DNA of 33,861 nt, taken from NCBI GenBank assembly GCA_937870635.1, contig CALMZP010000124.1, forward strand, positions 1 through 33,861. The letters run 5' to 3'. The position numbers and the translations under genes were made by a program. Shown piece after piece: positions 22,180-28,840 of the stretch. Under the pieces are notes generated by a model, which was not told the DNA's origin, made no database searches, and saw nothing but the letters and a program-made list of their open reading frames with translations. Position 1 is the first letter of the stretch, and every line of letters starts with the position of its first letter. This DNA is from an uncultured Acidobacteriota bacterium. Its GTDB lineage: Bacteria; Acidobacteriota; Thermoanaerobaculia; Gp7-AA8.

Positions 22180-23397
22180 TCAATCGTTGGCTTTGGCGGC
22201 CAGGGCGCGAGCGCGCTGCGCGAGGCCTTCCGCATCACCCATCGCCGAGGCGAGGTTGGCGCGCGAGGCGACGGCCGCGCGGGCCTGGAGATGGCTGTCC
22301 ACGGCGGCGAGCTGTGCACGCATCGCGAAAGCATTGCGCGCCTGCATCGCGGCACTGCGGGATCCGAGATCGGCCTCGAACGCCGCCAGACGGGTGCGGG
22401 CGGCCTGGACGGCCCGTGCATCGAGATCGCTGGCTCTCGCGTTGAGCGACTGCATGGCGACATTGAGGGTCTGGCCGAAGCGACCGAGAGCATCCACGGT
22501 GGCCTCTTGAGCGGCGAGGGTCTCTTCCATGTTTGCGACGGCGCGCGCTTCGAGCTGGTCAGCCTGCTGCAGGAGATCCTCGCTGACATTTGCAAGAGAC
22601 TGTGCATTGAGCGACTTCGCCTGGAGCGCGCGGCTGGCCATCTCGAGGGACATTGCCTCTTTCGCCATTGCCTCGAGAGATTCCGCCTGTACGCGTAGAC
22701 GCAAGCCGAGATTGTCGGCCTCGAAGGCGTTCTGAAGCATGCTCGGCTCAGGAGCGGCGTTCAGCGTCTCCTGGGCACCCCAGCTGAACGATTCCAGATC
22801 GGCCGCTGCCGCGGCCAGATTGCGAGCCTGGAAGTCATCGACCGAGGCGACTCCGAGCTGATCGGCCATCGCCGCAAGACGCGATCCGAGCTCTTCCATC
22901 TCCTGGGCCTGCAGGTGGTCGTTGAAACGAGCGGCCAGCTCGGTGAAAGCAGCCTTGCCGAGTTGCTCCTCGGCGCCAAGCTGTTCCATCGCCGCGAGGG
23001 CGCGCATCGCATATTCCTGATAGCGCATCCTCAGGTCGGCGTAACGGGCATCGAGGCTCCGCGCGGCGACGGACGCTCGCGCCTCGACCGACGAGGACGC
23101 CGATCCGATCTCAGCGGCGATGTTCTGCAGCGCGGCCGCGTCGGCAAGGAAATCACCGTAGATGACCTGATGGTCCTGCTTCGTCTGTTCGTCGCCGAGG
23201 ACGACATCGCTCTGCGCGATCTGCGGAGCGCGATGCTTCTCGACCGCGCCGATCGCGCCACGGGCGTCCTCGTTGCGGAAGTTAGGAGATACGAACGCGA
23301 TCGCGGCAATCAAAACCACCGCCACCGCACCGAACCCGAGCAACATCCTCTGTCTTTTCGCGGCACTCATTTTTTCGCCTCCATCTGGACTCGACAT
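22180..23397 (-). CDS. Ala-rich helical membrane-anchored protein, third gene of a sigma-factor operon
   Basis: A 405-residue protein with an N-terminal membrane anchor (about residues 18-36, MLLGFGAVAVVLIAAIAFV) and a long, almost wholly helical exterior part. It is rich in Ala, Glu, Gln, Leu and Arg, with recurring units such as ARASVAARSLDARYADL, QAESLEAMAKEAMSLEMASRALQAKSL and ARTRLAAFEADLGSRSAAMQARN. The pattern recalls coiled-coil or apolipoprotein-like helices, and no catalytic motif is seen. Two starts have Shine-Dalgarno sites: ATG 23397 (GGAGG 6 bases off) and ATG 23370 (GGAGG about 8 bases off). It follows the anti-sigma-like gene by 61 bases. Family not recognised; a structural envelope role or a signal-sensing role are both guesses. 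Confidence 0.85.
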   Translation of the reverse strand: MSSPDGGEKMSAAKRQRMLLGFGAVAVVLIAAIAFVSPNFRNEDARGAIGAVEKHRAPQIAQSDVVLGDEQTKQDHQVIYGDFLADAAALQNIAAEIGSASSSVEARASVAARSLDARYADLRMRYQEYAMRALAAMEQLGAEEQLGKAAFTELAARFNDHLQAQEMEELGSRLAAMADQLGVASVDDFQARNLAAAAADLESFSWGAQETLNAAPEPSMLQNAFEADNLGLRLRVQAESLEAMAKEAMSLEMASRALQAKSLNAQSLANVSEDLLQQADQLEARAVANMEETLAAQEATVDALGRFGQTLNVAMQSLNARASDLDARAVQAARTRLAAFEADLGSRSAAMQARNAFAMRAQLAAVDSHLQARAAVASRANLASAMGDAEGLAQRARALAAKAND

Positions 23398-23458
23398 CTG
23401 GGTCCTCCATTCATCGCTCTGAACTACAAAAGCGTTCTCAAAAAGTTGGTTCCTCAGA

Positions 23459-24160
23459 TCAGTCGGCAGGAACCTCCGTCCGCACGATCTCGCTGCCTGC
23501 GACTGCGACTCGGATTTCGAACGGCTCTTCGCCCAGACGGCGAAGCATCACGGACGGCCGATCCTCGGCGCCGCGAAGGGTAAATTCTGCGTTGTGTGTA
23601 GAAGATGATGCTTCCGGTCCCTCGGAAATAGCAACCAGCGCCGCCAGGGTGGGATCCCAGCTGAGGGTGACGGTCACCGGATAAGGGCCGGAAATACGGG
23701 GCTCGACCGCGTAGGTGTCGCCCTGGCGCCGGATCAGAACTGAGTCCCCCTGGGCGGTCAGAGTCGCCACGACGGGCCATTTCGCCGCGGGCGCCATCAC
23801 CGCGCCCGCCCGGTCGTCGATCGTTCCGGGGCGGTAGGCGAGCAGGAAAACGAGGACGAGCATCGCCGCGGCCGCCCAGGCAAACGCGAACTTGCGACGG
23901 CGCGAAAATGGGAGCGGGGCCGTCGCCTTCTCACCTGAGGACCGGACCTCGTCCATCACCCTCGGACGAAGATCGGCCGGGGGGTCCACTCGTTCCACCG
24001 AATCGAGCCGGCTCACGATCCGCCGCGTGGAGGCATCGAATTCGCGCGCCACGGGGGACTTGTCCAGCAGCGACTGAAGCTCGGCCTGCTGCTGCGGCGT
24101 GGCACGGCCGTCGGCCGTGAGATTCACGAGTTCTCCGAGGCGGTCATCGTCGGACGCCAT
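23459..24160 (-). CDS. anti-sigma-factor-like membrane protein
   Basis: A 233-residue single-pass protein. The cytoplasmic N-terminal ~85 residues (LGELVNLTADGRATPQQQAELQSLLD, then a helix to RVMDEVRSS) look like an anti-sigma domain, though the HxxxCxxC zinc motif is missing. A membrane helix at about residues 91-109 (AFAWAAAAMLVLVFLLAY) is followed by an outer beta-rich domain. The ATG lies inside the end of the sigma-factor gene (17-base overlap), and GGAGGG lies a suitable distance upstream. Position, topology and coupling all point to control of that sigma factor. PrsW-type cleavage by the product of 18069-19082 is conceivable. Confidence is high for the gene and moderate for the role. 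Confidence 0.82.
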   Translation of the reverse strand: MASDDDRLGELVNLTADGRATPQQQAELQSLLDKSPVAREFDASTRRIVSRLDSVERVDPPADLRPRVMDEVRSSGEKATAPLPFSRRRKFAFAWAAAAMLVLVFLLAYRPGTIDDRAGAVMAPAAKWPVVATLTAQGDSVLIRRQGDTYAVEPRISGPYPVTVTLSWDPTLAALVAISEGPEASSSTHNAEFTLRGAEDRPSVMLRRLGEEPFEIRVAVAGSEIVRTEVPAD

Positions 24161-24695
24161 TGGGGTTTCCCTCCAGGAGGTCTTTCAAGAGTTGTCGCGC
24201 CGTGAAGAGCCTCGATTTCACAGTCTTCTCAGGCAGATCGAGGACGTGCGCCGCTTCTGCGTAGGACAGCTGCAGGAAGTGGCGGACGATCACGGCCAGG
24301 CGGTATTTCGGGTCGAGGGCGAGGAGCGCGCGCTGAATCTGGTGGTCCCGCTCGGTTTCCTGCATCGTTTCCTCCGGATTCGACCGTGAGGACTCGAAGA
24401 CATCGCTGAGGGGCTCCCAGCGGCGGCGCGATTTGACGTGATTGATGGTCTCGTTGATGGCGACCCGGTACATCCAGCTGAAGAACTTGCGGGAGTGATC
24501 GTAGGAGCGAAGGTTCTCGAACACCTTCACGAATACCTCCTGGCAGATGTCCCGCGCCTCCTCGGGGTTCCCCACCATACGAAGCACCGCGTTAAACACA
24601 GGCTTTTCGTAGCGGGCGACGATGGGTTCGAACGCGTCGCGATCGCCATGGAGACAGCGCTCCACACAGTCCCGGTCGAGGTCATCCTCATTCAT
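24144..24695 (-). CDS. ECF-type RNA polymerase sigma factor
   Basis: A 183-residue sigma-70 family protein with only regions 2 and 4. Region 2 spans about residues 20-90: ARYEKPVFNAVLRMVGNPEEARDICQEVFVKVFENL and KFFSWMYRVAINETINHVKSRRR. Region 4 spans about 120-178, with the helix-turn-helix QLSYAEAAHVLDLPEKTVKSRLFTARQLLKDLL. It directs RNA polymerase to a set of envelope- or stress-related promoters, as judged from its membrane-bound neighbours. It is the first of three co-directional genes (sigma, anti-sigma-like, Ala-rich helical protein). The start ATG 24695 has no clear Shine-Dalgarno. Confidence 0.94.
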   Translation of the reverse strand: MNEDDLDRDCVERCLHGDRDAFEPIVARYEKPVFNAVLRMVGNPEEARDICQEVFVKVFENLRSYDHSRKFFSWMYRVAINETINHVKSRRRWEPLSDVFESSRSNPEETMQETERDHQIQRALLALDPKYRLAVIVRHFLQLSYAEAAHVLDLPEKTVKSRLFTARQLLKDLLEGNPNGVRR

Positions 24696-24796
24696 TGAGA
24701 AGTACAGGTGAGACTGGGAAAAGTTGGGAAAACATCGCGACCGCGGGCGTCCCCGGTCTGCGAGCGACCGCCGGTAGGGGAAGTGGAACGACGCTC

Positions 24797-24882
24797 ACCG
24801 CAGAGACGCAGAGAACGCAGAGGGACGCAGAGAAAGATGAAGGCTCTCTGCGTTCCCTCTGCGTTCTCTGCGTCTCTGCGGT
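24797..24882. repeat. inverted repeat of CGCAGAG units
   Basis: A left arm of CGCAGAG units with starts at 24799, 24807, 24816 and 24826 (spacing 8, 9, 10) is mirrored almost perfectly by a right arm ending at 24882, about 37 bases each, around a ~10-base loop. It lies between the 3' end of the STAS gene and the 5' end of the sigma-factor gene; apart from it the 240-base gap shows nothing. Confidence 0.92.
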
Positions 24883-24935
24883 TGCCTTTTCGCTCTTCAG
24901 GGCAGCGCGACGCATTCTGTTGGCCCATCTCCCAC

Positions 24936-25220
24936 CTACACGATCTCGAAGATCTGATCGAACCCGGAAAAATGGAACACGTCGCGGATGTGCCCGTTGA
25001 CGTTGATCAGGCGCAGGCCCTTGCCGCGCTCGGAGAGTTTCTTCTGAGCGGCGAGAAGCACGCCGAGGCCGGCGCTGGAGATGTAGTCGAGCCGGGCGAA
25101 GTCGACGACTTTCGCATCCTCGAGATTCAGGAAGACCTGCCGAGCCTTCTCGGCCTCGGCGGCGTCGAAGCGTCCGGAGAGGATGATTTCGTCGTTGTCA
25201 CCAACCGAGATCTGCAACAT
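24936..25220 (-). CDS. STAS-domain anti-sigma-factor antagonist (RsbV-like)
   Basis: A 94-residue single STAS domain. After the strand ILSGRFDAAEA comes VVDFARLDYISSAGLGVLLAAQKKL, in which the Ser in ISSAG is the expected phosphorylation site, and then LINVNGHIRDVFHFSGFDQIFEI. In partner switching, the unphosphorylated form binds the kinase and frees its target. It is the last gene of a three-gene module, beginning 1 base after the kinase gene. Confidence 0.94.
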   Translation of the reverse strand: MLQISVGDNDEIILSGRFDAAEAEKARQVFLNLEDAKVVDFARLDYISSAGLGVLLAAQKKLSERGKGLRLINVNGHIRDVFHFSGFDQIFEIV

Positions 25221-25221
25221 G

Positions 25222-25641
25222 TCAGGTCGCTCGCTTGCGCAGGGTTACCGTGGCTGTACGATCCTGGTGACTGTACTCGATGTGATCCATCATTTTCCTC
25301 ACCAGGTGGATCCCGAGGCCTCCCGGGACGCGCTGCTCGAGCTGCCGCTCGATGCCGGGCGGCGGTCCCTCGGTGAGAGGATCGAAGCGGGGAGCGTCGA
25401 AATCGGTCACTTTTGCGACCACCTCGCCGTTCCGGTTCTCGAGCTCGATCCGGATGTCGCTCCGGCCCGCGGCGTTGTGGCGGACCATGTTGGTGAAGAT
25501 CTCCTCGAGCGCGAGCTCGATGGGATAGCGGGTCGGGGCCGATGCCGCGTTCTTCCGGTAGAAGCCCTCGACGAGCTTGTTGATCTCCTCGAGCGCGGCG
25601 ATCTCCCGGGGCACGATGAGTGACAGCGGCTCTTCACTCAA
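25222..25641 (-). CDS. RsbW-like serine kinase / anti-sigma factor (HATPase)
   Basis: A ~139-residue GHKL ATPase. The N box is ELALEEIFTNMVRHN, followed by VTDFDAPRFDP (ATP-binding Asp) and the G box GGLGIHLVRKMMD. Such proteins phosphorylate STAS partners and hold a sigma factor or other target when free. The start is unsure. TTG 25641 overlaps the phosphatase stop codon and matches the family's usual N-terminus; GTG 25668 would add nine residues but has no family match. It is translated next to the phosphatase gene upstream and the STAS gene downstream. Confidence 0.9.
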   Translation of the reverse strand: MSEEPLSLIVPREIAALEEINKLVEGFYRKNAASAPTRYPIELALEEIFTNMVRHNAAGRSDIRIELENRNGEVVAKVTDFDAPRFDPLTEGPPPGIERQLEQRVPGGLGIHLVRKMMDHIEYSHQDRTATVTLRKRAT

Positions 25642-26927
25642 TGCTGTGACCCCCGGTACCGCACACACATCATGGTGAGGTCGTCGGACTGAGGGGCACC
25701 TTCCACGAAGTGCTCGATGCTCTCCGTCACGCCGGCGATGAGGCGCAACGCGCTGGCCTTGCCGCTCTGTTCGAGGGCCTCGTGCAGCCTGTCTATGGAG
25801 AACAGCTCATCGTTGCGATTGGTCGCCTCGGTGACGCCATCGGTGTACAGAAACAGGGCTTCGCCTTCTCTCAGCGTGAGCTCCTGCAGTGAATATCGGA
25901 ACGAAGGCACGACGCCGAGGGCCAGGCCGGGCTTCGACTGGAGGAGCTCCGCGGAACCGTCGGCGCGCAGGATGAACGGGCGATCGTGGCCGGCGTTGCA
26001 GAAGCGGAGAAGCCCGGACCGCAGATCGAGGAATCCGCAGAAGGCCGTGACGAAGATCGTGGGACCCGTGTCCTCGCACAGGCGCACATTCACCGCCTCG
26101 GTGAGCCGCGCAACGTCGTCGTAGTACGGAACGTTCGCGCGGAAAAGCGTTTTCGTGAGGGCCATGACGAGCGCCGAGCCGATTCCCTTCCCGGACACGT
26201 CGCCCACGCAGAAGTAGAGGCGGTCGCCGTTCGCAGCGAAGTCGTAGAGATCGCCGCCGACCATTCTGGCCGGACGGATGAACGCATGAAGCTCGAAGGG
26301 CGTGTCGGTCCCGACGGCGACAGCGCCGGGCGGGAGCATACGCATCTGAATCTCGCTGGCAAGCTTCAGCGCTTCGCTCATGCGCTCGTGTTCGATGAAG
26401 GAGGAAGTGAGCCGTGCGCGCTCCATCGCCACCGCGATGTGCGAAGCGATCGCCCCCATCAACGTTTCATCGTGTTCGTCGAATCGCGGCGCCGTCATCT
26501 TGTTCACGCTCTGGACGACGCCGAGGAGTTTGCCGGCCGAATCGAGAATCGGCGCCGCGATCACCGAACGCGTACGAAAGCCGCTGCGATCGTCGGCTTC
26601 CCGGTTGAAGCGCGGATCGGCATAGGCGTCGGCGACATTTGCCGGGCGCATCGTCTTCGCCACGTCGCCCGCGATTCCAGAGCCCATGGGCAGCTCGATG
26701 ATGGTCGTGATGCCCTGGCCGTGGTGGCTCCAGAGCACGTCGCGTCCGGCGTCATAGACGAAGATGCTGGTGCGCTCCGCTTCTACGACGGACGACGCTT
26801 TCTCCACGATCACCGAAAGCAAAGCATCGAGATCGACCTCGGACCCGAGCGCTTTGGAAAGGTCGAGCAGCGCGTACAAAGCTCGCGCCGTTCTGTCGAC
26901 CGGAATGCTGGCCGCCGGTTCACTCAT
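25638..26927 (-). CDS. GAF-domain PP2C (SpoIIE/RsbU-like) phosphatase
   Basis: A 429-residue two-domain protein. Residues about 20-170 form a GAF sensor domain (LDALLSVIVEKASSVVEAERTSIFVYD, ...SVIAAPILDSAGKLLGVVQSVNK). Residues about 190-425 form the PP2C domain, with metal-binding motifs GGDLYDF, FCVGDVSGKGIGSALVMA, CNAGHDRPFIL, LFLYTDGVTEA and SDDLTMM. It should dephosphorylate the STAS protein in response to a small ligand or redox signal. ATG 26927 is chosen; an open frame nine codons upstream is less likely. CATACT on this strand (26950-26945) is a possible -10 box. The complete phosphatase-kinase-STAS set makes a self-contained partner-switching circuit, whose target is not visible. Confidence 0.94.
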   Translation of the reverse strand: MSEPAASIPVDRTARALYALLDLSKALGSEVDLDALLSVIVEKASSVVEAERTSIFVYDAGRDVLWSHHGQGITTIIELPMGSGIAGDVAKTMRPANVADAYADPRFNREADDRSGFRTRSVIAAPILDSAGKLLGVVQSVNKMTAPRFDEHDETLMGAIASHIAVAMERARLTSSFIEHERMSEALKLASEIQMRMLPPGAVAVGTDTPFELHAFIRPARMVGGDLYDFAANGDRLYFCVGDVSGKGIGSALVMALTKTLFRANVPYYDDVARLTEAVNVRLCEDTGPTIFVTAFCGFLDLRSGLLRFCNAGHDRPFILRADGSAELLQSKPGLALGVVPSFRYSLQELTLREGEALFLYTDGVTEATNRNDELFSIDRLHEALEQSGKASALRLIAGVTESIEHFVEGAPQSDDLTMMCVRYRGSQH

Positions 26928-27014
26928 GAGGGATGGGTGGCGGCAGTATGGCACGAGTGGCGGATGACGAGTACGGGTGACGGAGTAACGAGTGGCGGGG
27001 TGATGACTGAACGC

Positions 27015-27120
27015 GGTGTCATCCCGAGCGTAGCGAGGGACCTGGGTGTGAAGGGGGCGCGAAGATCATGCCTCGTGCCGCCCGGTCCCCAGGTCCCTCG
27101 CTAACGCTCGGGATGACACC
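27015..27120. repeat. long inverted repeat, copy 2 (GGTGTCATCCCGAGCG type)
   Basis: The arms begin GGTGTCATCCCGAGCGTAGC and end GCTCGGGATGACACC, with CAGGTCCCTCGCTAACG in the right arm, so about 34 bases pair. They match copy 1 (11994-12095) over about 30 bases, while the centres differ. It lies between the dnaE2 stop codon and the phosphatase start. Confidence 0.92.
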
Positions 27121-27142
27121 GTCTTCCCTCGTCACCCGTCAC

Positions 27143-28840
27143 TCAGTGAAAGTCGTGACTGCTCACGCCATCCACCCCGTGAAGCGGCCAGAATTTCTCC
27201 GCCTTGATCGAGCACTGGCCGCCGGTGTTCTGGAGGATGCCTTCCACGATCAGGCCGGAGTTGCCGAGGATCGTGGCGCGATGCTCACGGAAGAGCGGAG
27301 GGCTGACGATCGCCTGCGACATCCCCGTCTCGTCCTCGAGCGTGAGGAAGACGAATCCCTTCGCCGTTCCCGGACGCTGGCGGACGATGACGGCGCCCGC
27401 CGTGGTCACGCGCCGTCCCGTGGGAATGCGCTTCAGGTCGAGCGCGGTGAGGATGTTGTCGCGCTTCAGGGCCTTCCGGTAATGCTCGAGCAGATGTGCG
27501 CCGGTGGTCAGCTCCATGGCGTTGTAATCGGCGGCCGTTTCCTGGATGGACGACATCTCGGGAAGTGGAGAGGACGCGGGCGAGGTCGCCCGCGCTCCAC
27601 CTTCGAACAACTCTCCTGCCGGCTTCGCCGCCTTCGATGCCTGCCAGAGCGCGGCGCGGCGCGTGAGGCCGAGTGATCCGAGAGCACCGGCATAGGCGAG
27701 CTTCGTCATCTGGTCGTCGCGCAGACGGCACCGGAAGGCGAGGTCGTCGACCGAGGTGAATGGCTGCGCCGCTTCGATCGTCTTCGCCGTCGTTTCGCGC
27801 AATCCTTTGATGAAGCGCAATCCCATCCGCACGCCCCCCTTTTCCCAGCGGCACATCCACCCGGAATGATTGACATCGATGGGATGGACGGCGACATCGT
27901 GGCGCTGCGCGTCCTTCACCAGAGTGGCCGGATGGTAGAAGCCCATCGGCCACGCATTGAGCAGCGAGACGTAGAACGCTGCCGGATGGCGCGCCTTCAG
28001 ATAGGCGCTCGCGTAGGCGAGGAGCGCGAAGCTCGCCGCGTGCGATTCCGGGAACCCGTACAACGCGAACGACGTGATCGACTTCACGATCTGATCCTGC
28101 GCGGCGCCGCCGATGCCGTTCTTCGTCATGCCGTCGCGCAGACGCTTCTCGATCTCGTGCATCCGTTCCATCGACCGCTTGAACCCCATCGCCCGGCGCA
28201 GCTCCTCGGCTTCACCGCCGGTGAAGTTCGCCGCGACCATGGCGATGCGCAGCAGCTGTTCCTGAAAGAGCGGCACGCCGAGCGTCCGCTTGAGAATCGG
28301 CTCGAGACAGGGATGCGGATATTCGACGGGAACTTTTCCCTGACGCCGGTCGAAGAAGGGCCGGATCATGCCGCCGACGATCGGTCCCGGGCGAATGATC
28401 GCCACCTGCACGACGATGTCGTAGAACTTCTTCGGCGCATTGCGGGGGAGCGACGCCATCTGCGCGCGGCTCTCCACCTGAAACATCCCTACCGTATCCG
28501 CCTCGTTCAACATCCTGTAGACGACTGGATCGTCCGCGGGAAGGTGAGCGAGATCGACCTCGATGCCCTCATTCTTGCGGATCATCGGAATCGCTTCCTC
28601 GATCGCGGCCAGCATGCCAAGGCCGAGGAGGTCGACTTTGATGAGGCCGAGGTCGGCGCAGTCGTCTTTGTCCCACTGGATGACGACGCGGCCGGGCATC
28701 GAGGCCGGCTCGAGCGGCACGACCTCGTCGAGACGCCCCTTTGCCATGACCATGCCGCCGGAGTGCTGGCCGAGGTGCCGGGGCAGATTCTGGATCTGCA
28801 TGTAGAGGCGCATGAAGTGCTGGACCCGGCGATCGGCCAG
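27143..28840 (-). CDS. dnaE2: DnaE2-type DNA polymerase III alpha subunit, C-terminal half (5' truncated)
   Basis: Only the C-terminal ~565 residues of a protein normally about 1,050 long are present. Family marks: LPRHLGQHSGGMVMA, PGRVVIQWDKDDCADLGLIKVDLLGLGM (with the third catalytic Asp in KVDLLGLG), IIRPGPI, VPLFQEQLLRIAM, FALYGFPESHAASFALLAYASAYLKA, then an OB-fold region near the end. The PHP domain and the first two catalytic Asp are missing. DnaE2 carries out error-prone synthesis in damage tolerance with ImuA/ImuB. Homology stops at about 28,840, where autotransporter sequence begins on the other strand; the frame runs on 69 bases but encodes unrelated residues. An in-frame palindrome copy sits in the linker at 27565-27600. 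Confidence 0.9.
   Translation of the reverse strand: MADRRVQHFMRLYMQIQNLPRHLGQHSGGMVMAKGRLDEVVPLEPASMPGRVVIQWDKDDCADLGLIKVDLLGLGMLAAIEEAIPMIRKNEGIEVDLAHLPADDPVVYRMLNEADTVGMFQVESRAQMASLPRNAPKKFYDIVVQVAIIRPGPIVGGMIRPFFDRRQGKVPVEYPHPCLEPILKRTLGVPLFQEQLLRIAMVAANFTGGEAEELRRAMGFKRSMERMHEIEKRLRDGMTKNGIGGAAQDQIVKSITSFALYGFPESHAASFALLAYASAYLKARHPAAFYVSLLNAWPMGFYHPATLVKDAQRHDVAVHPIDVNHSGWMCRWEKGGVRMGLRFIKGLRETTAKTIEAAQPFTSVDDLAFRCRLRDDQMTKLAYAGALGSLGLTRRAALWQASKAAKPAGELFEGGARATSPASSPLPEMSSIQETAADYNAMELTTGAHLLEHYRKALKRDNILTALDLKRIPTGRRVTTAGAVIVRQRPGTAKGFVFLTLEDETGMSQAIVSPPLFREHRATILGNSGLIVEGILQNTGGQCSIKAEKFWPLHGVDGVSSHDFH
27565..27600. repeat. GC-rich palindrome inside dnaE2
   Basis: GTGGAGAGGACGCGGGCGAGGTCGCCCGCGCTCCAC: on the minus strand it reads GTGGAGCGCGGGCGAC then CTCGCCCGCGTCC, nearly the same as the intergenic copy at 22047. 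It keeps the dnaE2 frame and encodes GGARATSPASSPL in an apparent linker before the OB-fold region. Confidence 0.85.
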
